From: Bacillota bacterium
Lineage (GTDB): Bacteria > Bacillota > Clostridia > Lachnospirales > Anaerotignaceae
Direction: 5' to 3'
DNA: 64,000 bases
Assembly: GCA_021768705.1 (NCBI GenBank)
Contig: JAETUG010000004.1
Coordinates: 1-64,000, forward strand
In this document: positions 51,846 to 60,546 of the stretch, piece after piece
How positions within the stretch are numbered: the first letter of the stretch is position 1
How the letters are laid out: every line of letters begins with the position of its first letter
Position numbers and translations under genes: made by a program
The notes under the pieces: model-generated
Told to the model about the DNA's origin: nothing
Seen by the model: only the letters and a program-made list of their open reading frames with translations
Database searches by the model: none

Positions 51846-53035
51846 GCTTCCACGACCTCCTCTCTCGCTGTTTGTTTCTTTTCTGCCCACTGCACCTTCC
51901 AGAAAAATACCACAAGGCTCAGCAGGAAAGCTACAATGCCCATCATCAGCAGCATCGTTCTGCTATGGACCAGAGACGCCCGCTCAAAGCCGATACCCAT
52001 GAGGACGATATCCCGCACAGGGCTCATAAAATGGGTCGCCGGCAGGAAATCTGCCACCCTTACCAATGCCGCAGGCATTTCCGTATGGGGCCAGGAAAAG
52101 CCCGACAGGATGAAGAAAGGATAGGTCAGTGCCATAAGCCACTGCATGGCATGGATGGTATTTTTGCAGAGCAGCCCCAAAAGTGCCCCAAAACCCAGCA
52201 AGCAGAATACAAAACAGCCGCACAGCAATATCAGGTCTGCCTGTCTGCCTCGCATGGGAAAGCCAAACAGCTTCATAATAACAGCATAATTCAGCAAAAT
52301 ATTCAAAAAGCCGATGACACCATAGAAAATCATCTTATTGAAGAAATGTAGGATGCAATCCCTTTTGGGCATGGTGCCCGTCAGGATGCCCTCCTTTTTT
52401 TCCTCACCAAAGGCACTGGCAACCGCCATTAGGAAAAGCTGATGATAGACCAGACCCGTCAAGCCCAGCCCCAGATACATCAAATAGCTGAACTGGGGAT
52501 TGAACCAGGGGCGCAGCACGGAAGAAACGGGCATGACCTGGGCCATCCCCTCGTCAACACTACTGCCGGAAGCTACATAGCTTTTCACGGCAATCTCGGT
52601 AGAAATGGTCTTAACTACCTGCATGACAGAAACGATAGCACTATTGCCCACCAGATTGTTGGCACTGTTTACGCCAACCAATACCTCTGCCTGCTGTCCC
52701 AGCTGCAATGCTCTGGTATAATTTTCAGGAATGACGATGATGCCTTCCACCTCCCCGGCCTCCAGCATCCGTTTTGCCTCCTCCGTATCCTGCAAAACCG
52801 CCGTTACATCGAAACGGTCAGATTCATCGAAGGCACGGATCAATTCTCTGGTCTTTGCCGAGGAAGCAGTATCCACCGCCGCCAGAGGAATGTGGTTGAC
52901 GATGCCGTTCTGAAAAGCACCACAGACCACGATATTCAATAACAACGGGGCAATCAGAAACATGAACAGCCCCCTGGGGTCTTTCAAGAGACGTATCAGC
53001 TCTCGCCAGAACCCTTTGAAAAATGTCAGGATCAT
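51842..53035 (-). CDS. ABC-2 type transporter permease (first of pair)
   Basis: A 397-residue paralogue of the next gene: N-terminal helix (LFMFLIAPLLLNIVVCGAF), extracellular domain (residues about 45-170, with EGIIVIPENYTRALQLGQQAEVL) and five C-terminal helices with ALTYPFFILSGFSWP. The ATG overlaps the HlyD stop by four bases. In related exporters (YbhFSR, YhiI-YhhJ) such permeases work with a periplasmic adaptor and a dual ATPase; the ATPase is missing here. Confidence 0.85.
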   Translation of the reverse strand: MILTFFKGFWRELIRLLKDPRGLFMFLIAPLLLNIVVCGAFQNGIVNHIPLAAVDTASSAKTRELIRAFDESDRFDVTAVLQDTEEAKRMLEAGEVEGIIVIPENYTRALQLGQQAEVLVGVNSANNLVGNSAIVSVMQVVKTISTEIAVKSYVASGSSVDEGMAQVMPVSSVLRPWFNPQFSYLMYLGLGLTGLVYHQLFLMAVASAFGEEKKEGILTGTMPKRDCILHFFNKMIFYGVIGFLNILLNYAVIMKLFGFPMRGRQADLILLCGCFVFCLLGFGALLGLLCKNTIHAMQWLMALTYPFFILSGFSWPHTEMPAALVRVADFLPATHFMSPVRDIVLMGIGFERASLVHSRTMLLMMGIVAFLLSLVVFFWKVQWAEKKQTAREEVVEA

Positions 53036-54054
53036 TGCGCCTCACCCACTTTATCCAGGTCTACGCGCACCAGCATACCAGGGTAAAGCATCACGTCATC
53101 TTCCCCGGAAAGGGCGATCTTCACTGCGTATGTAACCACATCCTGATCGTTCAGCTCATTGGTAGATTTTTTAACGGCAAAATCAGGATTTTTGCTGATA
53201 TTGACGATCTTGCCGTGGAAAACCGTGTCGGGGTAAGCCTTACTGGTCAGGGGAATTTCCTGACCGATCCGCAGCTTGCCGATCTCATATTCATCCACAT
53301 TTGCCATGATCCAACGGTCACCGTAATCTGTCAAAGTTACGATCGTAGTCCCTGTGCCGATCAGTTCCCCTACGGAAGAGGAGATCATGGTAACCGTACC
53401 GTTGCAGGGTGCATACTGGGAAGTCTGGCTCAGGTTCAAATTCACCTCTGCCAAAACGCCCTTGGCTGCCTGCAGTTGTCCTGTTGCCGCTCCATATTGT
53501 CCTGTTGCCGCTTCATACTGCCCTTGGGCTGCCTGCTGCTGAGAAAGTGCCGCCTGTGCATCCAGCTTTGCTGCCTCCAACTGGGTTGCCAGCTTATCCA
53601 TGTTATCCTCAGATACGGCGTCCATGGCATACAATTCCTGATATTTTGCATATTCTGTTTCCAAAAGCTGCACATTAGCATTTGCCTTATCCACTACGGC
53701 TGCCGCTGCCTCCACGGCATTCTTTGCAGCCTGCACCTGTCCTGCCGCTGCTTCCACCTGCCCTGCTGCCGCCTGGGCCGTTGCAGAAGCCTGAGTCTGT
53801 TTCACCTGTACGTCCCGCTGGTCTGTAGAGAACAGCAGATCGCCTTCCTTGATCTCCTGCCCTTCCTCAATGGGGATATCCGTCAGATAGCCGGGAATCT
53901 TCGCACGAACGTAAACCTCTTTACATTCTACCGTACCTGTCACAAAATTCCCCTGTTCCGCCTGTTCTGTGTCTTCCGCCTGGGTGCCACAGCCGCTAAA
54001 GGCACAGCAGCCTGCCAACAATACTGCTAAAACTGTCTTTTTTCCGTTCCGCAT
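53032..54054 (-). CDS. HlyD/membrane-fusion-protein family lipoprotein
   Basis: A 340-residue adaptor. A lipoprotein signal with lipobox FSGC (Cys near 21) anchors it to the outside of the membrane. A lipoyl-like half-motif (EVYVRAKIPGYLTDIPIEEGQEIKEGDLLF) is followed by a long alanine/glutamine-rich coiled coil with repeated AAxGQ units (about residues 85-205), the second lipoyl half (APCNGTVTMISSSVGELIGTGTTI) and a beta-barrel end. It would link the ABC-2 permeases to the TolC-like protein. Confidence 0.9.
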   Translation of the reverse strand: MRNGKKTVLAVLLAGCCAFSGCGTQAEDTEQAEQGNFVTGTVECKEVYVRAKIPGYLTDIPIEEGQEIKEGDLLFSTDQRDVQVKQTQASATAQAAAGQVEAAAGQVQAAKNAVEAAAAVVDKANANVQLLETEYAKYQELYAMDAVSEDNMDKLATQLEAAKLDAQAALSQQQAAQGQYEAATGQYGAATGQLQAAKGVLAEVNLNLSQTSQYAPCNGTVTMISSSVGELIGTGTTIVTLTDYGDRWIMANVDEYEIGKLRIGQEIPLTSKAYPDTVFHGKIVNISKNPDFAVKKSTNELNDQDVVTYAVKIALSGEDDVMLYPGMLVRVDLDKVGEAQ

Positions 54055-54111
54055 CTGTCCTCATACTCCTTTACTGTTTTTCTTGGTTTTTCCTATTTTA
54101 TATGCCTGTCG

Positions 54112-54693
54112 TTACGATGGAATCAATATCTGGAAAATAGGACGAACCATTTTCTCCGCCAATTCCATCATTTCTTCTTTGGAAAGCGTCATCCCCTCCA
54201 TCAGCCATTGCTTCACCATGCCCATGGCACCGCAGGCGATAAATTGATGCACATAATCTATTTGGGGTATTTCCGTTTCCAGCCCCATAGAACGGCGCAC
54301 CTCCATTCCCTTGCGTTTCATGATCTCTGTCAGCTTTCCTGCCAAACGATCGCTTCTGGAATTTAACAGCAAGCAACGGCATAGCTGAGGATTCTCTACA
54401 ATATAATCGCAAATATGCCCGATCACGGGATATTCCCAATCTTCATCCGGTCGGATCTCCATCCGATCCACCATCTGAGCGAATTTTTCCACTACCTCAT
54501 TTTCCATCTCATCCAATAATCCAAATACATTATTATAATGGAGATAAAATGTGGCACGGTTCAGATCCGCCTTGGAGGTAATATCCTTCGCCGTGATATC
54601 GCCGAAGGGTTTTTCATCCATCAATGCGATCAGCGCATCCCGCATCAATCCCTTCGTCCGCTTCACTCTGCGATCCTGCTTTTCTGAAATCAT
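54112..54693 (-). CDS. TetR/AcrR-family transcriptional regulator
   Basis: A 193-residue regulator: N-terminal TetR helix-turn-helix (RTKGLMRDALIALMDEKPFGDITAKDITSKADLNRATFYLHYNNVFGLLDEM, about residues 11-62) and a helical ligand-binding C-terminal part. ATG 54693 follows AAGGAGG. It is first in the same direction as the exporter genes, 58 bases before hlyD, so it probably represses its own operon in response to the exported compound. Confidence 0.9.
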   Translation of the reverse strand: MISEKQDRRVKRTKGLMRDALIALMDEKPFGDITAKDITSKADLNRATFYLHYNNVFGLLDEMENEVVEKFAQMVDRMEIRPDEDWEYPVIGHICDYIVENPQLCRCLLLNSRSDRLAGKLTEIMKRKGMEVRRSMGLETEIPQIDYVHQFIACGAMGMVKQWLMEGMTLSKEEMMELAEKMVRPIFQILIPS

Positions 54694-54956
54694 ATTCCGC
54701 CTCCTTTTCCAATTTCTCTCACCTTTTTGCTGTATCATACCACACCCACAAAAGATAATCAACAATTTTCGTTAAATAGAATATTTTTGACTAATTCGCC
54801 GTGTTTCTCTATGTATACAATGGACAAAAAACATTTTTGTGTGTATCACAAAGACATCTGTCCGTCATTTTTACCAGTCCTTTTCGTTATTTTTCTATCA
54901 AAATTTGCTTGTTCTGCCAAAATATAAGGTGGGACAAAAAAAATCCCATTTTTTAG

Positions 54957-54984
54957 TTGACTGAAATTTCTAAAGTGCTATAAT
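54957..54984 (+). promoter_or_regulatory. Promoter of the serine operon
   Basis: TTGACT (54957-54962), 16 bases, TATAAT (54979-54984), about 70 bases before serC. The rest of the 54694-55052 gap shows only a weak TGGGA/TCCCA hairpin with TTTTTT at 54931-54954. Confidence 0.7.
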
Positions 54985-55052
54985 TTCCCTATCGGCAATG
55001 TCCGCATTGGGCGGTCATGTGTCTGCCAATAAATACCTAAGGAGGCTTATCT

Positions 55053-56138
55053 ATGGAAAAAAGAGTATACAACTTCTCAGCAGGTCCTTCCATGCTGCCC
55101 TTGGAAGTTCTGGAACAAGCACAGCGCGAGCTGGTCTGTTACCCTTCAGCGGGCATGTCAGTCATGGAGATGAGCCACCGTTCAAAAGTTTTCGAATCTA
55201 TTTTGGAAAAAGCGAAGGCTGATCTCAAAGAATTGATGCATATCCCCGATAACTATAAAATCTTGTTCCTGCAGGGCGGCGGCTCAACACAGTTCGCCAT
55301 GATCCCCATGAACCTGATGAACAAAAACAACAAGGCGGATTATGTGATCACAGGCCAATGGGCGAAAAAAGCGGCAGAAGAAGCAAAACGTTACGGCAAA
55401 GTCAACATCGTTGCTTCCTCAGCAGACTCAACCTTCGACCATATCCCTGAACTGGACAAATCTAAATTCGACCCCGAAGCGGATTATTTCTATATCACAC
55501 TAAACAACACCATTTACGGCACACGCTGGACGGAACTGCCCGATACAGGCAATGTGCCTCTGGTGGGCGATATGTCCTCTTCCATCCTCTCTCAGGAGAT
55601 CGATATTACCAAATTCGGCCTGCTGTTCGCAGGGGCACAGAAAAATCTGGGTCCTGCCGGCGTAACAGTGGTCATCGTGAGAGAAGACCTGTTGGGCAAC
55701 GCCATGGATTTCACACCGACCATGCTGCGTTATGATATCCACGCAGAAAATAATTCCCTTTACAACACACCCCCTACCTATGGCATCTACTTTATGGGTC
55801 TGGTATTCGATTGGGTGAAGAGACAGGGCGGCATTGAGGCTCTGCAGAAGATCAATGAACATAAGGCTGGCATCCTCTATGATTTCTTAGACCAGTCTAA
55901 GCTGTTCAAAGGTACTGTTGTAAAGAAAGACCGTTCCCTGATGAATGCGCCCTTTGTTCTGCCTACGGAAGAGCTGAACGCCAAATTCATCCAGGAAGCC
56001 AAAGCCCAGGGCTTTGAAAACCTGAAAGGTCACCGCACTGTCGGCGGCATGCGCGCTAGTATGTATAACGCAATGCCCGTGGAAGGCGTGGAAAAATTAG
56101 TGGAATTCATGAAGAAATTCGAGATGGAAAATAAATGA
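55053..56138 (+). CDS. serC: Phosphoserine aminotransferase
   Basis: SerC transfers an amino group from glutamate to 3-phosphohydroxypyruvate. The 361-residue PLP enzyme begins VYNFSAGPSMLPLEVLEQ, then GMSVMEMSHRSKVF, FLQGGGSTQFAMIPMNL, the DMSSSILSQ segment, and the PLP lysine in FAGAQKNLGPAGVTVV; HRTVGGMRASMYNAM is the family end motif. GGAGG precedes the ATG. First gene of serC-serA-DUF1015. Confidence 0.97.
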   Translation: MEKRVYNFSAGPSMLPLEVLEQAQRELVCYPSAGMSVMEMSHRSKVFESILEKAKADLKELMHIPDNYKILFLQGGGSTQFAMIPMNLMNKNNKADYVITGQWAKKAAEEAKRYGKVNIVASSADSTFDHIPELDKSKFDPEADYFYITLNNTIYGTRWTELPDTGNVPLVGDMSSSILSQEIDITKFGLLFAGAQKNLGPAGVTVVIVREDLLGNAMDFTPTMLRYDIHAENNSLYNTPPTYGIYFMGLVFDWVKRQGGIEALQKINEHKAGILYDFLDQSKLFKGTVVKKDRSLMNAPFVLPTEELNAKFIQEAKAQGFENLKGHRTVGGMRASMYNAMPVEGVEKLVEFMKKFEMENK

Positions 56139-56143
56139 TTTCG

Positions 56144-56172
56144 AAAGGGTCGTGAAAACGACCCTTTTCTTG
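56144..56172 (+). terminator. Hairpin between serC and serA
   Basis: AAGGGTCG and CGACCCTT around TGAAAA, followed by TTCTTG. The short T-tract suggests partial termination or RNA processing inside the operon. Confidence 0.6.
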
Positions 56173-56224
56173 TATCAAAAACTTTTCGCGCATATATTAG
56201 AATAGAAAAAGGAGAATAGATCAT

Positions 56225-57400
56225 ATGTATACCATTCGTACTCTGAACAACATCGCTGAAACAGGACTGGCAAAACTGCCTGAAAACAAATTCGTTGTAG
56301 ACAACAACGCTGAAGACCCCGAAGGCATTATCCTGCGCAGCTTCGATATGCACAAAATGGAACTGAACAAAGGTCTGCTGGCGGTTGCCCGGGCCGGCGC
56401 AGGCACCAACAATATCCCCATCGACCGCTGCACAGAAATGGGCGTGCCTGTATTCAACACCCCCGGTGCCAATGCCAATGCCGTAAAGGAACTGGTGCTG
56501 GCTGCCCTGTTCGCATCCTCCAGACGGATCATCGCCGGTGCAAACTGGGTACAGACCCTGAAGGACAGCGGTGAAGACGTAGAAAAAGCCGTGGAAGCAG
56601 GCAAAAAGAAATACACAGGCCCCGAGATTGCCGGAAAGACATTGGGCGTCATCGGTCTGGGTGCCATCGGCGTGCAGGTTGCCAATGCAGCCTTGGATCT
56701 GGGCATGAACGTTATCGGCTACGATCCCTTCCTGTCTCTGGAAAGCGCATGGCATCTGTCCCCTGCCGTGGAACATGAAGAATCCATGGAAGAGCTGGTT
56801 TCCAAGAGTGATTACATCACATTGCATATTCCTCTGAACGACAAAACAAGAAATACCTTTGATGAAAAGCTGTTCTCCGTAACAAAACCCGGCGCCCGCC
56901 TGCTGAATTTTGCCCGGGGCGGTCTGGTAGACAATAACGCACTGAAAAAAGCCATTGCAGACGGTATCATCGCCCGCTATATGACAGACTTCCCCAGCGA
57001 AGACCTGTTGGGCGACCCTTGGAACATCATCGTGACCCCCCACCTGGGTGCTTCCACCCCCGAAAGCGAAGAAAACTGCGCCATCATGGCGGCACAGGAG
57101 ATCAGAGAATATCTGATTTACGGCAATATCAAAAATTCTGTAAACTTCCCCAACTGCGTGGTGCCCTACAACGGCAAGCCCCGTATTGCAATTTCCCATA
57201 AAAACATCGTCAACATGATCGGTCAGCTGGGTGCTGTTTTCACCAAATATCATGTCAATATCGATAAACTGGTAAACAACTCCAAAGGCGACCTTGCATA
57301 TAACATTGTTGTATGCGATAATTTACCTGAGAATGTGCAGGATATGATCGATGACCTGTATGCCATCAATACTGTTATTAAAGTACGCATTTTAGAATAA
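56225..57400 (+). CDS. serA: D-3-phosphoglycerate dehydrogenase
   Basis: SerA oxidises 3-phosphoglycerate to 3-phosphohydroxypyruvate, the first step of serine synthesis. The 391-residue protein has the substrate region VARAGAGTNNIPIDRC, NAD fold GKTLGVIGLGAIGVQVANAALDLG, catalytic NFARGGLVD and VTPHLGASTPESEENCAIMAA (active-site Glu/His), and a C-terminal ACT domain from about residue 315 that may sense serine. It follows serC as in many Clostridia. Confidence 0.96.
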   Translation: MYTIRTLNNIAETGLAKLPENKFVVDNNAEDPEGIILRSFDMHKMELNKGLLAVARAGAGTNNIPIDRCTEMGVPVFNTPGANANAVKELVLAALFASSRRIIAGANWVQTLKDSGEDVEKAVEAGKKKYTGPEIAGKTLGVIGLGAIGVQVANAALDLGMNVIGYDPFLSLESAWHLSPAVEHEESMEELVSKSDYITLHIPLNDKTRNTFDEKLFSVTKPGARLLNFARGGLVDNNALKKAIADGIIARYMTDFPSEDLLGDPWNIIVTPHLGASTPESEENCAIMAAQEIREYLIYGNIKNSVNFPNCVVPYNGKPRIAISHKNIVNMIGQLGAVFTKYHVNIDKLVNNSKGDLAYNIVVCDNLPENVQDMIDDLYAINTVIKVRILE

Positions 57401-57427
57401 GCTTTTGAAAAAAAGGAGGAAACCTCT

Positions 57428-58675
57428 ATGGCAACCATCAGACCTTTTATGGCCATCCGCCCTGCGGCAAATTACGCAAAAGACGTGGCGGCACTGCCCT
57501 ATGATGTAATGAACAGCGAAGAAGCAAGAGAAATGGTGAAGGACAAACCCTGGTCCTTCCTCCATGTAGATAAGGCAGAGGTAGACCTGCCCGTGGGCAC
57601 AGATATTTACAGCCCAGAGGTCTACGCAAAGGCAAAAGAAAATCTGGACAACATGGTGGCAAACGGTGTAATGGGTCAAGATTTACTGCCGAATCTGTAC
57701 ATCTACCGCCTGACGATGAACGGCAAAAGCCAGACCGGTCTGGTCTGCTGTACTTCTGTAGATGAATATATTGACGGCACCATCAAAAAACACGAGCTGA
57801 CCCGTGCAGACAAAGAAGCAGACCGCATCCGCCATGTGGATACCCTGAACGCCAACACAGGCCCGATTTTCTTGGCTTATAAAGAAAACCCTGATGCCAA
57901 AGCCATCATCGATGGCTGGACAGCTTCCGTTGCGCCTGTCTACGATTTTGTTTCCGAAGACGGCATCGGTCATACTGTTTGGGTCATCGACAGCGATACA
58001 GAAATCGGTATGTTGGTGCAGTCCTTCCAAAATGTTAAAAATCTCTATATTGCCGATGGTCACCATAGAAACGCTTCCGCCGTCAAAGTAGCCCTGAAGC
58101 GCAGAGAGGCAAAGCCTGATTACACCGGTGAGGAAGAATTCAACTATTATCTGTCCGTGCTTTTTGCAGCAGATGATCTGTATATCATGGACTACAACCG
58201 TGTAGTCAAAGACCTGAATGGTTATGATGCCGTTGGCTTCTTAGAAGAAATCGGCAAGAAATTTATCGTAGAGCCTTATAACGGCGATGATCCCTACAAA
58301 CCGGAAGAAATCCACACCTTCGGGCTGTATCTGGAGGGCAAATGGTTCAAGATGACAGCGAAGGAGGAGATCATCACTGATGACCCTGTGCTGGGCTTAG
58401 ACGTTTCCATCCTGCAGAAGGAACTGCTGGAGCCTGTTCTTGCCATTGGCGACCCCAGAACGGATAAGCGCATCGATTTTGTCGGCGGCATCCGTGGGCT
58501 GGAGGAATTGGAACGCAGAGTAGACAGCGGCGAAATGAAACTGGCCTTCTCCATGTTCCCCACTTCCATGGCGGAACTGATGGATGTGGCGGATGAAGGG
58601 ATGACCATGCCGCCCAAGTCCACATGGTTTGAGCCCAAACTAAGAAGCGGATTATTCATCCACGACTTAGGTTGA
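57428..58675 (+). CDS. DUF1015-family protein of the serine operon
   Basis: A 415-residue DUF1015 protein: MATIRPFMAIRPAANYAKDVAALPYDVMN is the typical start, NLYIYRLTMNGKSQTGLVCCTSVDEYIDGTIKKHELTR and YIADGHHRNASAVKVAL (a conserved DGHHR motif) follow, then FVGGIRGLEELERRVDSGEMKLAFSMFPTSMAELM near the end. The family lacks an agreed function but repeatedly travels with serC and serA; no serB is seen here, so a part in phosphoserine dephosphorylation or serine salvage is possible, as inference. AAGGAGG precedes the ATG. Confidence 0.88.
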   Translation: MATIRPFMAIRPAANYAKDVAALPYDVMNSEEAREMVKDKPWSFLHVDKAEVDLPVGTDIYSPEVYAKAKENLDNMVANGVMGQDLLPNLYIYRLTMNGKSQTGLVCCTSVDEYIDGTIKKHELTRADKEADRIRHVDTLNANTGPIFLAYKENPDAKAIIDGWTASVAPVYDFVSEDGIGHTVWVIDSDTEIGMLVQSFQNVKNLYIADGHHRNASAVKVALKRREAKPDYTGEEEFNYYLSVLFAADDLYIMDYNRVVKDLNGYDAVGFLEEIGKKFIVEPYNGDDPYKPEEIHTFGLYLEGKWFKMTAKEEIITDDPVLGLDVSILQKELLEPVLAIGDPRTDKRIDFVGGIRGLEELERRVDSGEMKLAFSMFPTSMAELMDVADEGMTMPPKSTWFEPKLRSGLFIHDLG

Positions 58676-58685
58676 TTTGCCACAA

Positions 58686-58746
58686 AAGACCTTGGGGACG
58701 CTGTCCCCAACACCCCTGTAAGGAGCTCAGCCCCTTGACCCGATAC
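58686..58746 (+). repeat. 61-bp two-hairpin 3'-end repeat, copy 3
   Basis: Starts AAGACCTTGGGGACGCTGTC and ends TTGACCCGATAC. First hairpin TTGGGGAC/GTCCCCAA; second AAGG..CCTT with changes. Same layout as at 33250 and 40313. Confidence 0.8.
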
Positions 58747-58747
58747 G

Positions 58748-58783
58748 AAAAAAGAGGTTTTCCAAATGGAAAACCTCTTTTTT
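58748..58783. terminator. Bidirectional terminator after the serine operon
   Basis: AAAAAAGAGGTTTTCC and GGAAAACCTCTTTTTT form a perfect 16-bp stem with an AAAT loop. Confidence 0.94.
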
Positions 58784-58790
58784 AATGAAA

Positions 58791-58850
58791 GTTTAGGTCC
58801 ACCCTTTTCAAAGGGTGGCAGGGTGTGGGACAGCGTCCCACAAACTTAAA
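58791..58850 (-). repeat. Related two-hairpin element at the 3' end of the PTS gene
   Basis: On the minus strand: TGTGGGACGCTGTCCCACA then CCACCCTTT/AAAGGGTGG, flanked by TAAGTTT and AAACTTT-like ends. It shares GGGACGCTGTCCC with the 61-bp repeats and also lies between stop codon and terminator, so it looks like a diverged family member. Confidence 0.65.
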
Positions 58851-59922
58851 GATCAAGCTTCAAGTCGTTTTCTTTGATCCAGCCTGACTTGCGCATGAAA
58901 TACGCAATCACCCAAGACAGTACCGCAGGCAGAAGGAAGCATACTAAGCCCATGCCCATCCAGTCCATAGCCGTGATCGCCGTCTTTGCGCCACTGGCAA
59001 TATCATTCAGCCAGCCTGTATACACGCCAATCTGCCCTACCAGACCGCAAGTACCCATACCTGCCGCTACCGCATCGCCGTTCATTTCCATATGGAAGAT
59101 GCAAGTTGCAATAGGCCCTGTGATGGCAGAAGCCAATGTTGGAGGCAACCAGATACGGGGGTTCTTCATGATATTGGGCACCTGCAGCATAGAAGTACCA
59201 ATGCCCTGTGCCAGCAGACCGCCCCATTTGTTTTCTTTGAAACTCATTACAGCAAAGCCTACCATCTGGGCACAGCAGCCTGCTACAGCCGCACCGCCTG
59301 CCAAACCGGTCAGTCCCAGTGCCGCACAGATCGCCGCACTGCTGATAGGCAGGGTCAGTGCCAGCCCCACGATAACGGAAACAACGATGCCCATAAAGAA
59401 AGGCTGCAATTCTGTTGCCCATTTGATGGCATTGCCCACGGCACTTGCCGCCGCACCGATGGAAGGCGCCCACCACATGGAAAGCAGCACGCCCACGCAA
59501 ATGGTAACAGAAGGTGTCACGATAATATCCACTTTTGTTTCTTTGGAAACCAGCTTACCAAATTCCGCCGCAAAGATGGTCACAACAAGTACTGCCAAAG
59601 GACCACCGGCACCGCCCAACTGATTGGCTGCACCGCCCACGGCGATCAGGGAAAACAGTACCAACGGGGGACATTTCAAGGCGTACCCAATGGCTACTGC
59701 CATAGCAGGGCCTGTCCCACCCTGGGCAAACGCGCCGATCTCTACCAAAGTTTCAATGCCGAGCTGCTGTCCCAGTGTTTTCAAAATAGTGCCGATGAGC
59801 AAAGATGCGAAAAGCCCCTGCGCCATAGCACCTAATGCGTCAATGCCGTATCGTTTTGCTGAAAAAACGATATCTTTTTTTGCTAAAAAGGCTTTAAAGC
59901 CTTTTTGGTTTGTATTTTCCAT
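58846..59922 (-). CDS. PTS-type IIC membrane transporter (EIIC_2 family), orphan
   Basis: A 358-residue protein with about eight to ten helices and glycine/alanine-rich segments (GGAANQLGGAGGPLAVLVVTIFAAEFGK, ITGPIATCIFHMEMNGDAVAAGMGTCGLVGQIGVYTGW) typical of the PTS_EIIC_2 family. No IIA or IIB domain is attached or adjacent, as is usual for this family, whose substrate is unknown. The His-Glu pair in FHMEMNG may be part of the substrate site. It ends in the repeat element at 58791. Confidence 0.85.
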   Translation of the reverse strand: MENTNQKGFKAFLAKKDIVFSAKRYGIDALGAMAQGLFASLLIGTILKTLGQQLGIETLVEIGAFAQGGTGPAMAVAIGYALKCPPLVLFSLIAVGGAANQLGGAGGPLAVLVVTIFAAEFGKLVSKETKVDIIVTPSVTICVGVLLSMWWAPSIGAAASAVGNAIKWATELQPFFMGIVVSVIVGLALTLPISSAAICAALGLTGLAGGAAVAGCCAQMVGFAVMSFKENKWGGLLAQGIGTSMLQVPNIMKNPRIWLPPTLASAITGPIATCIFHMEMNGDAVAAGMGTCGLVGQIGVYTGWLNDIASGAKTAITAMDWMGMGLVCFLLPAVLSWVIAYFMRKSGWIKENDLKLDL

Positions 59923-60088
59923 TTTTTACTCCTTTACCATAATACCTTTACAGATGACAAGACATTATTTTTATTATATGATATCCCTTCCATAAAGTCA
60001 ATCAAACCTTTTTTCGAAAAAATAAATCTTTCCGGCAGGATAAACCGTTCTTTTCGGCTCATACTAACCATATCAAAGGAGGGATAAC

Positions 60089-60259
60089 ATGAACAAATTT
60101 ACCACAGGCATACTCATTGGCGGTGCCATGACTATGGCAGGCATCGGCTATATGATGAAAGACAAAAGAACCTATCAGAAGGTTGCAAAAAAAGGGAAAA
60201 AGATGGTAGCAAAGGCGGAGGAAGCCATTGATGATATGATGGACAGCATGATGCCTTGA
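60089..60259 (+). CDS. Small membrane-associated protein, 56 aa
   Basis: ATG 60089 follows AAAGGAGGG with good spacing. The product has a glycine-rich hydrophobic helix (TTGILIGGAMTMAGIGYMM, residues 5-23), a basic stretch (KDKRTYQKVAKKGKKMVAK) and an acidic, methionine-rich end (DDMMDSMMP). This resembles YtxH-type small proteins of Firmicutes. It is monocistronic, with a terminator about 30 bases after it. Confidence 0.75.
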   Translation: MNKFTTGILIGGAMTMAGIGYMMKDKRTYQKVAKKGKKMVAKAEEAIDDMMDSMMP

Positions 60260-60288
60260 TGATCCAAAAACATCTGTAAATCTCCATG

Positions 60289-60342
60289 AAAAAAAGAGAA
60301 TTGACAAACCATGCAAATTCGTTTGTCTCTTCTCTTTTTTTA
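60289..60342 (+). terminator. Terminator after the 56-aa gene
   Basis: AAAAAAGAGA and TCTCTTTTTTT arms with an inner CAAAC/GTTTG stem. Confidence 0.8.
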
Positions 60343-60387
60343 CTGCTTTTTCTACTTGTTACAATTTAAAAAGGGGGAGGGTATATT

Positions 60388-60489
60388 ATGTTTACAAAAG
60401 GTGGTCCGTTCCTTTTGATATTCTTATCCTATCATATCTTTTTGAATGACATTTGTACAAAAACAGACGATTTTTTTAAGAAATCCTGA
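60388..60489 (+). CDS. Possible 33-aa hydrophobic peptide
   Basis: ATG 60388 lies behind AAAAAGGGGGAGGG, a strong ribosome site for so short a frame. The peptide has a hydrophobic core (GGPFLLIFLSYHIFLN) and a charged end (TKTDDFFKKS). No promoter, family or neighbour evidence; the ribosome site is the only reason to list it. Confidence 0.35.
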   Translation: MFTKGGPFLLIFLSYHIFLNDICTKTDDFFKKS

Positions 60490-60501
60490 ATAATTTATGA
60501 A

Positions 60502-60545
60502 CATAAGAAAAGGAACGGATTTTTTCTCCGTTCCTTCGTTCTTTT
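60502..60545 (-). terminator. Terminator after gltX
   Basis: GGAACGGA and TCCGTTCC around GAAAAAA, followed by TTTTCTT on the minus strand. Confidence 0.88.
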
Positions 60546-60546
60546 T

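Noticed and set aside
53460..53800. Short imperfect tandem DNA repeats
   Set aside because: They simply encode the AAxGQ coiled-coil repeats of the HlyD protein.
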